DNA of 42,354 nucleotides from positions 1 to 42,354 of IMG/VR virus record IMGVR_UViG_3300034407_001572. One strand, written 5' to 3'. Source of the DNA: a virus. Shown in pieces: positions 32,573 through 40,527 of the stretch. The notes beneath the pieces are model-generated. The model was not told the DNA's origin, made no database searches, and was given only the letters and a program-made list of their open reading frames with translations. The translations under genes and the position numbers were made by a program. The number at the start of each line of letters is the position of its first letter. Position 1 is the first letter of the stretch.

Positions 32573-32897
32573 CCTTTTTATCTACTGTGCAGTGTTCAAT
32601 ACATTGAACTAACGCAGTATCTTCACTCTCCCATGATTTAGGTAATGTTTCTGTGAACCATTTATCGTTTAGTATTTCTTCTAATGATCTATTATTAATA
32701 TTAAATTTTTCTTTATTATCGTTATACTTATCCCAAATGTGTTGAGTATGTTCATCTTTATGCTCTTTATGTGTTAAATTTGACTTGAAACCTAAAAGAA
32801 ATTTATAATGTGGATTACAAAGATAACAACATGGATAAACTTGACCATCTGGGTTTATTTGAACTCTACCTTCTTTTTTCCACTCACACTCTATCAT
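32565..32897 (-). CDS. Detached SPASM-like auxiliary iron-sulfur domain, 110 aa
   Basis: ATG 32897 is chosen; the longer frame needs GTG at 32927. The protein starts MIECEWKKEGRVQINPDGQV then YPCCYLCN, which matches the 'C..w..v.I..dG.v.PCC' start of SPASM domains that hold extra [4Fe-4S] clusters in radical SAM enzymes. Further Cys lie in QCIEHC at the C-terminus. It has no radical SAM core itself. Its start overlaps the end of the upstream radical SAM core gene by 14 bases in the +1 frame, so the two look like one enzyme cut in two. It may associate with that core or be fused by frameshifting. Confidence 0.75.
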   Translation of the reverse strand: MIECEWKKEGRVQINPDGQVYPCCYLCNPHYKFLLGFKSNLTHKEHKDEHTQHIWDKYNDNKEKFNINNRSLEEILNDKWFTETLPKSWESEDTALVQCIEHCTVDKKDE

Positions 32898-33615
32898 TGA
32901 AATCTTTCTTTGGTCTACAAATATCACAATTGCAACTCCAAGTTGTTACAGGAAGTTTTTTGTAAGATTTTTCTAAAAATTGTTTTTCGCCATTTTCATC
33001 CACATAATGAAACTTATCTTCCTCATCAAATATTCTATTTGAATGAACAAACTCACAAAAAAATGCACCATGAGATTTATTTTGTTTTTCTATTTCTTCA
33101 ATGTAATCTTCATTATGTTTGAAAACAACTGTAAATGTTTTTGCTTTTGCAAACGTTGATGTTAATGTTTCCATATTGTTAAGTATCTTTTGCAGGTTAG
33201 TTTTTCTTCTATATTGTTGATGCATCTCTTGTGTTATGCCATCAATATCAAAAATAACCTCAAGTCTGTTTCCACACATAACTCCAAGATTCCACCACCA
33301 AGTTTCATCTCGTATAGAACCGTTTGTTAGTATTTCTATTTTACAATCTGAATTGTCTATTATATATTTACAGATTTCAAATATATCTTTTGCCATGATT
33401 GGATCGCCCCAAATACCACAGAACTCAATAATATTAATATTTTTAAATGTTGGAAATGCTCTTTTGAAGTCATCAAGTGACCAAGACGTTAGTGGCAACC
33501 AATCAACTGTATTCAACCCATTAGGATTAGTGCGATGACATTGAGGACAACCTGCATTACAAAAGTTTGTAATACCAATTGAAACCTCATTTATCTTCGT
33601 AGATGAAAGTGTCAT
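32884..33615 (-). CDS. Radical SAM core protein, 243 aa
   Basis: Residues 19-26 read CNAGCPQC, the CxxxCxxC iron-sulfur motif. FCGIWGDPIM replaces GGEP, and EILTNGSI, EVIFDIDG and VVFKHNEDY follow the core strands. The chain ends soon after WSCNCDIC, where radical SAM enzymes of the SPASM class continue into the auxiliary domain that is here in the next gene, +1 frame. First gene of the cassette, 84 bases after gp46; the gap has an AT-rich stretch and a small hairpin (33628-33645) but no clear promoter. No ribosome site is visible at the ATG. Confidence 0.85.
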   Translation of the reverse strand: MTLSSTKINEVSIGITNFCNAGCPQCHRTNPNGLNTVDWLPLTSWSLDDFKRAFPTFKNINIIEFCGIWGDPIMAKDIFEICKYIIDNSDCKIEILTNGSIRDETWWWNLGVMCGNRLEVIFDIDGITQEMHQQYRRKTNLQKILNNMETLTSTFAKAKTFTVVFKHNEDYIEEIEKQNKSHGAFFCEFVHSNRIFDEEDKFHYVDENGEKQFLEKSYKKLPVTTWSCNCDICRPKKDFNDRV

Positions 33616-33699
33616 GTTTTTCTTTTTTCTTAAATCTTTTTAAGAATGTATTCCAATACAATAAAATATATAATTTTATTTTTTTAATTTTTTTATGTA

Positions 33700-35409
33700 T
33701 CATGATGCTATCCTACTAAAGTTTTGTGTCTTTTCAAACTTGATACTATTTCTAAATTTATCTACAAGTTGATCACCTTTGTGACTTATTACGAATACAT
33801 TTTCATTATCAAGTGTATTTAATATTCTTAAAAATTCATCTGTTCCTTGACCATCAAGTGAACTGTCAAATATCTCATCAAGTATTAAAAGATTTGTATT
33901 TGTAGAATTTTTCATCTTTGCAATCGCTCTCCATGTAAAAAGTAAAGCAAGATCAATACGCATTTTTTCACCTTCACTAAATGACGCATAATTAAACGCA
34001 TCTCTAAATCTTGATCTAATAGTTTCATTAAAGTTTTCATCTAGATTAAAGTTTACATAAAACTCCATAGACATTAAATACTTATTAATTAATTGATTCA
34101 TAATTGGCAGATATTGTTTGATGATTTTTGTTTTGATACCTGCATCATCTAACATATCTCTGGCTGCGTGTACGTAAGTTCTCTCTTCTTTCTTTGTACT
34201 TCTAGTATTCTCGATACCCTTGCATTCATCTTTCATATTTGATAATTTATCAATGTCTGTCTCTGATACTGAACCTGCCTCAAATGATGCAATCTCATCT
34301 TCTAGTTTTTTATTATATTTTTCTAATTCTGTAATCGATGATGATAACTCTGCTCTTCTAACTTCATTATCACGAACTTTTGTCATTATATCATTGATCT
34401 CATTCAATCTATTTTCAACATCTGTTAATTCATCTTTAAGTTTAGTTGCGCCATCAACTATTTCTTTTATTTTATTTTCTTTATCTGTTAACATTGATTG
34501 TTTGTGTGAAGACTCTATATCTTGTAAACATACTGGGCAGTTATCATTATTCTTAAAAAAATCTGCATCTTTTGTTAACTGTTTATGTTTTTCAATCAGT
34601 GTAGCCCTAAGATTATTAAACTTTTGTAGTTTATTTTTTACGATATCTTGATCATCTACTTGTTTCATCAAGTCAATACTTTCATCACCAATAAAATCAA
34701 ACTCTTCAGTTCTTTCATCTAAAACAGTTTTATTATTTTTATGTGTGACTTGTTTATCTGATATGATTTGTTCTTTATTTGCTTTCATATCATCAATGTA
34801 ATTTTGTTGCATTGCAATCTTTTCTACTGCAAGTTCAAACTGATAATCCAACTCTTTTATTTCATCTGCGATATCTTTTATCTTTTGTTTTAGTAACATA
34901 CCCATGATAGAAAATATTTTTATGTCAAGTATCTCTTCAACAACTTCTCTACGATGAGATGCTTTGAGTTGCATAAAAGGAACAAACGTAGATGATCCTA
35001 AAATGACAACTTGTGTAAATGATCTATAATTTAATCTTAAAACATTTTGTTCTAAAAATTTTTGATAATCTCTTGAGTTTGCATCTTGATTAATTAAAAT
35101 ATTATCACAATATATCTCAAAAGTATTTGGTCTAATACCTCTTACGATCTTCCATTCTTTAGTTCCTATACTAAACTCAACTTCAACAACTGTCTCTCTA
35201 TCATTAATAGAATTTACTAATTGTGATTTACTAATCACTCTAAAAGGTTTTCCAAATAGTGAAAAACATAGTGCATCTAATATTGTTGATTTGCCTGCAC
35301 CGTTTTCGCCAACGATAAGTGTTGTCGCATTTTTATCTAAAGGTATCTCTGTGAATTGATTACCAGTAGAAAGAAAATTTTTCCAACGCACAGTTTTAAA
35401 ATTAATCAT
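33700..35409 (-). CDS. 46: Recombination exonuclease subunit gp46 (Rad50/SbcC-like)
   Basis: 569 residues (T4: 560). Walker A VGENGAGKSTILDAL near 33-47, a long coiled coil broken by the zinc hook NCPVCLQDI near 287-295, then FSEGEKMRIDLALLFTWRAI (signature) and LLILDEIFDSSLDG (Walker B). With gp47 it processes DNA ends and degrades host DNA to supply recombination and nucleotides. It overlaps gp47 by four bases (ATGA). Confidence 0.95.
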   Translation of the reverse strand: MINFKTVRWKNFLSTGNQFTEIPLDKNATTLIVGENGAGKSTILDALCFSLFGKPFRVISKSQLVNSINDRETVVEVEFSIGTKEWKIVRGIRPNTFEIYCDNILINQDANSRDYQKFLEQNVLRLNYRSFTQVVILGSSTFVPFMQLKASHRREVVEEILDIKIFSIMGMLLKQKIKDIADEIKELDYQFELAVEKIAMQQNYIDDMKANKEQIISDKQVTHKNNKTVLDERTEEFDFIGDESIDLMKQVDDQDIVKNKLQKFNNLRATLIEKHKQLTKDADFFKNNDNCPVCLQDIESSHKQSMLTDKENKIKEIVDGATKLKDELTDVENRLNEINDIMTKVRDNEVRRAELSSSITELEKYNKKLEDEIASFEAGSVSETDIDKLSNMKDECKGIENTRSTKKEERTYVHAARDMLDDAGIKTKIIKQYLPIMNQLINKYLMSMEFYVNFNLDENFNETIRSRFRDAFNYASFSEGEKMRIDLALLFTWRAIAKMKNSTNTNLLILDEIFDSSLDGQGTDEFLRILNTLDNENVFVISHKGDQLVDKFRNSIKFEKTQNFSRIAS

Positions 35410-36467
35410 AACTCTAAATCTTGTGCCTCATTATATAATCCTCTCATAATTCTTTTGATTCTATCTTTATCTAATTCTATCTCAAGTTCATCAACATATT
35501 TGTTTATTAATGTCGTAGTGTCTTCTGCATACTGAACTATATCATCTGATACTGAATCAGCAGATAAATCAGAAAAGTCTTCAATTACTTTGACATCATG
35601 ACAGTTTGCCTTCATTAGTCTTTCCATAAATCTATCAAACTGATAGAGATCTTTTTTATTAACAACTACTACCTTTACAAATTTATTTGTATATTGTGTG
35701 ACATCATGATTTTCATATGCTGTTTGTGTATCATCATAAAATATTTTTTCATGCATTCTGAAAGGATTTAAAACTCTTGTTAGTTCTAAAGTTTCTGTAT
35801 CAAATATATGAAATCCTTTTGGATCATTGTAATCATTCCAATAAATCTCATAAGGTGCTCCAAGATAATATATCTGACCATCATCTGATTTATGATGATA
35901 ATGACCTGAAAACACTGATTGAAACTTTGAGAATAAACTTTTATCGATACCATGATCACTTTGTATCCCTTTGTACATTTGAAAACCTTTTATTTCTAGA
36001 TGACCCATTACGATAGAAGCATCTGTAGAATCTATCATACCCTCAGCGTATATTTGATTCTGTGGTGTAATCCATGGTAAAAATAAAATATCTAGTCCAC
36101 CTATATTGACTTCAGTTGGATCTTCATATATTTTAATTTTATTTGATCTACCATCAATTAGTTCTCTTAAAGAATTTACATCATTTGTATTTTTAAAAAA
36201 GATATCATGATTACCAACAAGACAATGAAAGTCTAACTTCAAATGATTTATAGGAAGCATAAATCTTTCTCTAAATTCTTTCGCAGTTTTAATAGATACA
36301 TATTTTCTTCTATCCATTAAGTCACCTAAATGAATTACAGTTTTGATATCGTGTTGTTGTAAATAAGGAAAGAATATTCCCTCATAGAATTGTAACATAT
36401 ATTCTAGAAAAAAAGAATTATCATTTCTTGCACCAAAGTGCGAATCACATAATATAGCAACTTTCAT
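35406..36467 (-). CDS. 47: Recombination nuclease subunit gp47 (Mre11/SbcD-like)
   Basis: 353 residues (T4: 339). Metal-binding phosphodiesterase motifs are in order: CDSHFGARND (7-16), HLGDLMDRR near 45-53, LVGNHDIFF near 97-105, IVMGHLE, and FSGHYHHK. All Asp, Asn and His ligands are present, so the nuclease should be active. It overlaps gp55 at the stop (TAATG) and gp46 at its end. Confidence 0.95.
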   Translation of the reverse strand: MKVAILCDSHFGARNDNSFFLEYMLQFYEGIFFPYLQQHDIKTVIHLGDLMDRRKYVSIKTAKEFRERFMLPINHLKLDFHCLVGNHDIFFKNTNDVNSLRELIDGRSNKIKIYEDPTEVNIGGLDILFLPWITPQNQIYAEGMIDSTDASIVMGHLEIKGFQMYKGIQSDHGIDKSLFSKFQSVFSGHYHHKSDDGQIYYLGAPYEIYWNDYNDPKGFHIFDTETLELTRVLNPFRMHEKIFYDDTQTAYENHDVTQYTNKFVKVVVVNKKDLYQFDRFMERLMKANCHDVKVIEDFSDLSADSVSDDIVQYAEDTTTLINKYVDELEIELDKDRIKRIMRGLYNEAQDLEL

Positions 36468-37006
36468 TAATCTTCCATAAACTCCTCAAGACCAGACGGT
36501 TGTTGTGATTTTTCTTTTTCTTTTGTTTTGTAAACTGGTTCATCAGGTAACATGATAGTAGGATCAAAACCATGAATACTATAATTTGTTGAATCCATTG
36601 CCAAAGTATCATGTGTTCTATATTCTTCTTTCTCAATTATTTTATGTTTGATATGTGTTTGTTTTTTTTCTTTTTGAATACGTCTAATAAACGCAAAATA
36701 TATTATCTGAGTAAAATATGCAAAAGGATTATTAGATTTATTTGGATCAAAATTATATACGTATTGTAAACAATTTTCTATGCCATCTGATATCATCTCA
36801 TCTCTATAAGTATAATTAATAAAGTTAGGTCTAAATGATAATCCATTTGCAATTTTTAAAAAACACTCGCCAATATAATCAGGTACAGGTGGCATGTTAT
36901 CACCAACTGCATCAGCATCTTTACAATCCTTTTTAAACTTTTTCATTTCTTCTAAAAGTTTTTTATTATCTACATAATGTTGTGGATTTTTCTTAGTTCT
37001 GGCCAT
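36467..37006 (-). CDS. 55: Late sigma factor gp55
   Basis: 179 residues from ATG 37006 (a longer frame needs GTG). The segment YRDEMISDGIENCLQYVYNF, then SNNPFAYFTQIIYFAFIRRI, is the T4 gp55 core (region 2-like), which directs RNA polymerase to TATAAATA. That element occurs in this window before hsp20 and before the left structural gene at 2094. No ribosome site precedes the ATG, and a TTGACA/TAGATT promoter-like pair ends five bases before it, so its mRNA may be leaderless. The 87-base gap upstream has a weak hairpin. Confidence 0.93.
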   Translation of the reverse strand: MARTKKNPQHYVDNKKLLEEMKKFKKDCKDADAVGDNMPPVPDYIGECFLKIANGLSFRPNFINYTYRDEMISDGIENCLQYVYNFDPNKSNNPFAYFTQIIYFAFIRRIQKEKKQTHIKHKIIEKEEYRTHDTLAMDSTNYSIHGFDPTIMLPDEPVYKTKEKEKSQQPSGLEEFMED

Positions 37007-37011
37007 GTAAT

Positions 37012-37040
37012 AATCTATCACTTTATGGGATAAATGTCAA
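37012..37040 (-). promoter_or_regulatory. Promoter-like pair before gp55
   Basis: TTGACA at 37040-37035, a 17-base spacer and TAGATT at 37017-37012 (four of six), only five bases before the gp55 ATG. The rest of the gap to 37108 holds CAGG/CCTG repeats that can form one of two alternative short hairpins just after the upstream gene. Confidence 0.55.
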
Positions 37041-37108
37041 TCAAAAAAATTTTATTTACCCTTGACTTTATTTTTTAAACCTGTATAATCAGGCTTGTCC
37101 TGTATGAG

Positions 37109-37516
37109 TTAATGAAGTATCTTTTTCTTTACAGACTTTGAAGGTTCTAAACTTTCAAGGTATCTTCTAACTTCATCTTCATCAAAATCTTCTCCTAAAT
37201 CTTTTGCATCCCAATCATGAACTTTTAGTTCAGTTTTTACACCTTGATCTAGTTGTCTTCTATAAAATGTTTTCATACCTTCAGATGCAGACATTATTGT
37301 TGTAATTGAATCTTTTCTTACTTTGCATATCTTTTGTTCACTATAAGGATATAACCATCTTGATAATGTTAACGATTCAACAATACCTTTTCTTGTTACT
37401 CTTGGTACTGTATCCATTTTCATTGGGTTTTCGATAGATAGATAATCACCTGAATCTTTGATAACATCACAAATCACTTGATCACCTGAATTAAATTTTA
37501 TTATTTGTTGTGTCAT
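37109..37516 (-). CDS. LSm-like domain protein next to gp55, 135 aa
   Basis: The N-terminal half (IIKFNSGDQVICDVIKDSGD, then YLSIENPMKM) has the small beta-barrel pattern with 'I.NP' seen also in the protein at 11841, followed by SRWLYPYSEQKICKVRKDSI. The C-terminal half is a charged helix and tail (GEDFDEDEVRRYLESLEPSK). Thus an Sm-fold module plus a tail is likely, but no RNA-binding motif can be confirmed. It overlaps UvsW by four bases. Function unknown; regulation of mRNA or DNA binding is a guess. Confidence 0.65.
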   Translation of the reverse strand: MTQQIIKFNSGDQVICDVIKDSGDYLSIENPMKMDTVPRVTRKGIVESLTLSRWLYPYSEQKICKVRKDSITTIMSASEGMKTFYRRQLDQGVKTELKVHDWDAKDLGEDFDEDEVRRYLESLEPSKSVKKKILH

Positions 37517-38946
37517 ATGTTTACTGTGTTTATCCTATATGAGAAACTTTCCTCGTTGTATATATTTATTCTTTCTTCAAAATGTAATAATGTAAAGTTC
37601 TTCTTACCTTTGTATGATAGATCATCGCATATGTCATAAATTAATACGGAATCTTTATTTGTGGACTTACGCAATCCACGGCCAATCGATTGTAACACAC
37701 GTATTCTGCTTTTACTTGGACTTGCGAACACGATGTTATTAAGATTAGGAATATTAATACCAGTAGAGAAAGTACCATACGATGCAATAATAATTGAATT
37801 ATTTGAATTGTTAACAAGTTCTCTAACTCTCTCTCTGTCTTCAGCACTTGTGCCTCCATGTACATAATGAGTATTATCACCTTTCATCATATCGTATAAT
37901 ACATTACCATGTTTTTCGACTAACTGAAATAGACATAGGGTGTTGCCTTTCAATCTTTTACATAAATTAATGATGAACGTATTTCTTTTATTGTGACTTA
38001 CAAGAAAATTTATTTCTTCAGAATATTTATGATCTTTAATTTGTTTACTTTCATCTTCACCATATTTAAGCACGATGCAGTTTGCATCTAATTTTGCCAA
38101 TGTTTTTTTATCCATAAGTTCTTTTGTAGAAATAACTTTTTCTACCTTTCCAAATAAACCTTCCAAAACTAATCTATGTGTTTGTGTTCCGTCAAGTGTA
38201 CCAGTAAAACCAAAACGATAAGGACAATCTTCTAATTTTTCCATGATGCTAGTAAGTGACTTTGCTTTAAACGTGTGTGCCTCATCACCAAAGATACATT
38301 GGTATTGTTCAAAATATTTTTTAGGAAGTTTGTAAAGCGATTGCCATGTAGATATCACAACAGGTTTATCTGTTTGTTTATCATAACCCGAATAAACTTT
38401 ATGTATGTTATCATCATCCCAACCATATGATATAAAATCACTTGTCATTTGTTCTACAAGCGATGTCGTTGGAACTAATATTAATATTTTTTTGTTCATC
38501 ATTCTATAATAACGAACTAAACAATAGATGATAAAAGACTTACCAGATGCAGTTGGTGATAAAAATAATCTTCTTGATTTTTCAATCGCAGTGCATATTG
38601 CACCAAATTGATAATCTCTTGCTTCAAAAGGGATCTTCAAAGACTTAACAAATCCATTCACATCATTTACATTTATCAACTTTTTATCTTCTACATTTTC
38701 ATGCAAAACATATTCTAGTTCATTATTTTTAAAAAAATCTTCAAGATATGAAAGTAATCCAACATAAATTTTGTTTGTTTTTTGTGAGAATAATCTAATC
38801 TTACCATCCCACATTCTATTACGATAGGCAGGCATGAATCTTGCACCAGGCACTTCAAACTCAAAGAACGAACTTAACTCTCTTGAAACATGTGGTTCAC
38901 ATTCTACCTGAAGGTAGACATCATTTAGTTTATGTACAAAGATCAT
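37513..38946 (-). CDS. uvsW: Helicase UvsW (superfamily 2)
   Basis: 477 residues (T4: 503). Motif I SPTASGKSFIIYCL near 129-142, motif Ia VPTTSLVEQM, motif II FGDEAHTFKA near 219-228, motif III FTGTLDG, motif VI QSIGRGLRK. It unwinds R-loops and branched DNA and helps recombination-dependent replication. It overlaps the small methyltransferase (ATGA) and the LSm-like gene. Confidence 0.95.
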   Translation of the reverse strand: MIFVHKLNDVYLQVECEPHVSRELSSFFEFEVPGARFMPAYRNRMWDGKIRLFSQKTNKIYVGLLSYLEDFFKNNELEYVLHENVEDKKLINVNDVNGFVKSLKIPFEARDYQFGAICTAIEKSRRLFLSPTASGKSFIIYCLVRYYRMMNKKILILVPTTSLVEQMTSDFISYGWDDDNIHKVYSGYDKQTDKPVVISTWQSLYKLPKKYFEQYQCIFGDEAHTFKAKSLTSIMEKLEDCPYRFGFTGTLDGTQTHRLVLEGLFGKVEKVISTKELMDKKTLAKLDANCIVLKYGEDESKQIKDHKYSEEINFLVSHNKRNTFIINLCKRLKGNTLCLFQLVEKHGNVLYDMMKGDNTHYVHGGTSAEDRERVRELVNNSNNSIIIASYGTFSTGINIPNLNNIVFASPSKSRIRVLQSIGRGLRKSTNKDSVLIYDICDDLSYKGKKNFTLLHFEERINIYNEESFSYRINTVNI

Positions 38947-39458
38947 ACTTTTTTTAGTGCGATGAGATTGTTTTGTATTTTATGAACTAAGGCATATTCG
39001 AAATCATATATCCATGAATCAACAAATTGATTTACTTCTTTTAAATCATAATCATGATACAAAATTAGTCCGTCATCATTTACGTTTGACCAAAATGACA
39101 TTGTATCTTTTCTAACTGCATCAAAATGATGATCACCATCAATCAATAATAATCCAAACTCTTTTCGCAATACTGTTTGATGTGAATCTGCTTGAATAAA
39201 ATTTAATCTCTCTTGATAGTCTTGTGGAATATAATCATAATATTTTTCAAGTTTATTTTTCATATCGATTGACCAAACTTGTCTATCTGTATCCTTTGTG
39301 GCATCTAAAAATGCAAAAGTAGAACCACCCATACCTATCTCAAGTATGTCACCTTCAGTTTGTTCAACCATTTCATAGAGGAAGTCAACTTCCTCGTTTC
39401 TCATTTGTTGAACTTTACTAAACCATTCCGGCTTCAAACTTTTTCCACTCAATTGCAT
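38943..39458 (-). CDS. Small class I SAM-dependent methyltransferase, 171 aa
   Basis: Motif I is DILEIGMGGSTFAFLDA near 38-54, then VWSIDMKNKL, FIQADSHQ and LLLIDGDHHFDAVRKD, the strand-4 'IDGDH' typical of the CmcI/Methyltransf_24 group, then LILYHDYDLKE. Such enzymes methylate small molecules, sugars or proteins; the substrate is not known. It overlaps UvsY by 41 bases and UvsW by four, an insertion between two recombination genes that are near each other in T4-like phages. Confidence 0.8.
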   Translation of the reverse strand: MQLSGKSLKPEWFSKVQQMRNEEVDFLYEMVEQTEGDILEIGMGGSTFAFLDATKDTDRQVWSIDMKNKLEKYYDYIPQDYQERLNFIQADSHQTVLRKEFGLLLIDGDHHFDAVRKDTMSFWSNVNDDGLILYHDYDLKEVNQFVDSWIYDFEYALVHKIQNNLIALKKV

Positions 39459-39846
39459 TTTTTATATCCCACCCTCTAGACTGAATTGATTTCAGAACAT
39501 AATCAATGTATTTTACAGTAGTTTCTAAATAAACTATTTTATTTTCTGCATCAATTATTTCTTTATCAGATTCTATGTAGATATGTAAATCATTTTTCAA
39601 AACTTTGAGATCAAATGGTTTTGTGACATATATTTTTGCGTCTGCTTTTCCACCATAATATTCCCATTTTTCTTTATATAAAACTTTGTATTCACCTTTT
39701 GCTTTTGCAAGTAAAAAATCAAAGTTAGTTTTATAATCTATGAACTTTGCATATAGTTCTTGGTTTCTCAAAGACTCTGTATCTAAGTGATCTTTATCTA
39801 CGGGTAATTGTTTGTAAACGATTTGTTTTAATTCATCTAAGGTCAT
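39418..39846 (-). CDS. uvsY: Recombination mediator UvsY
   Basis: 142 residues (T4: 137). The C-terminal IQSRGWDIKNAIEWKKFEAG matches the T4 UvsY tail, and VLYKEKWEYYGGKADAKIY matches the middle. It loads UvsX onto gp32-covered single strands. The promoter-like TTGACT/TAGGAT pair ends seven bases before the ATG, and no ribosome site is present. Confidence 0.9.
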   Translation of the reverse strand: MTLDELKQIVYKQLPVDKDHLDTESLRNQELYAKFIDYKTNFDFLLAKAKGEYKVLYKEKWEYYGGKADAKIYVTKPFDLKVLKNDLHIYIESDKEIIDAENKIVYLETTVKYIDYVLKSIQSRGWDIKNAIEWKKFEAGMV

Positions 39847-39853
39847 AATAAGT

Positions 39854-39882
39854 ATCCTAACATAATATTAACTAAAAGTCAA
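39854..39882 (-). promoter_or_regulatory. Promoter-like sequence before uvsY
   Basis: TTGACT at 39882-39877, a 17-base spacer and TAGGAT at 39859-39854 with TGT immediately before it (extended -10). The -10 ends seven bases before the ATG at 39846, giving a leaderless or nearly leaderless message. It abuts the stop codon of the tail-tube-like gene and separates late structural from early recombination genes. Confidence 0.6.
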
Positions 39883-40464
39883 TTATAATGTAATTATTTC
39901 GTAATATTTATATGTAAATTCTGATGTTGCTTTTATGTAAGTAACATCTGTTTCTTCTTGTGTAAATTCTAATGCAGACAACGTTGTTGGATATAAATCC
40001 TCAAATCTTACCTCAACTAACGGATTGTTTTTGTTTGATAAAATTGTAAGCGTTGCATCAGAAAACATTGGATTAGCAGGTGTTTGCAACTCGACTTTAC
40101 CAATATCATTTGTCGTTCCACCTCTAGTTGTATTTGAAGTATTTGATGTTGTACTTCTATGTGTTGCGAATTGTTGTCTTGACTTAGGAAATCCAATCGC
40201 TAATAACCAGTTATGTAATTCAATATAGTTTTCTAGATTCTCTGATACTTGGAAACCTATTGATAGATTATCAAAAGTAAGTTCGTCTCCTTGTACAGGT
40301 ATTGGTTTGAAAGGTGTAGGAAATATAGTTTCACCAAGACTAATGCCAGGTAGATTGCAGTTTGTAACAAAGAACTCTACTTTTGGAAGTTGAGTGATTG
40401 TAAATTTAAACTGTGTAGGACTAACATAGTCCATTGTAGTTGGTTGTCTTGAAACTGTCGCCAT
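39883..40464 (-). CDS. T4 gp19/gp54-like tail-tube-fold structural protein, 193 aa
   Basis: FKFTITQLPKVEFFVTNCNL, PGISLGETIFPTPFKPIPV, GDELTFDNLSIGFQVSENLE and WLLAIGFP have the strand pattern of the tail tube and baseplate tube-initiator proteins of myoviruses. The C-terminus LVEVRFEDLYPTTLSALEFT and FTYKYYEII also fits. In cyanophages the gene after gp23 is often called gp3 (tail completion); I cannot tell gp3, gp19 and gp54 roles apart by eye. It follows a strong terminator after gp23 and has no ribosome site; a late-like ACTAAATA lies five bases before the ATG. Confidence 0.7.
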   Translation of the reverse strand: MATVSRQPTTMDYVSPTQFKFTITQLPKVEFFVTNCNLPGISLGETIFPTPFKPIPVQGDELTFDNLSIGFQVSENLENYIELHNWLLAIGFPKSRQQFATHRSTTSNTSNTTRGGTTNDIGKVELQTPANPMFSDATLTILSNKNNPLVEVRFEDLYPTTLSALEFTQEETDVTYIKATSEFTYKYYEIITL

Positions 40465-40469
40465 GATAT

Positions 40470-40477
40470 TATTTAGT
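40470..40477 (-). promoter_or_regulatory. Weak late-promoter-like ACTAAATA
   Basis: ACTAAATA (six of eight) between the gp23 terminator and the ATG at 40464, five bases from it. Since the terminator stops gp23 messages, some promoter should exist here, and this is the only candidate I see. Confidence 0.35.
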
Positions 40478-40489
40478 AGAAATAAAAAA

Positions 40490-40505
40490 GGGGGCCGAAG
40501 CCCCC
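40490..40505 (-). terminator. Strong rho-independent terminator after gp23
   Basis: GGGGGC-TTCG-GCCCCC on the minus strand, a six-pair G/C stem (seven with the next A-T pair) closed by a cUUCGg tetraloop, followed by six T, A and three T. It is 22 bases after the gp23 stop codon. It should cap the highly expressed capsid message and protect its 3' end. Confidence 0.93.
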
Positions 40506-40527
40506 TCTTAATTTTTGTATAGTAAGA

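Noticed and set aside
33628-33645. Terminator between gp46 and the radical SAM gene
   Set aside because: TCTTAAA-AAGA-TTTAAGA is an AT-only hairpin followed by A bases on the transcribed strand, not T.
39883-40464. Firm call as gp3 tail completion protein
   Set aside because: Position after gp23 favours gp3 in cyanophages, but the residues look like the gp19/gp54 tube fold in general, so only the family-level call is given.
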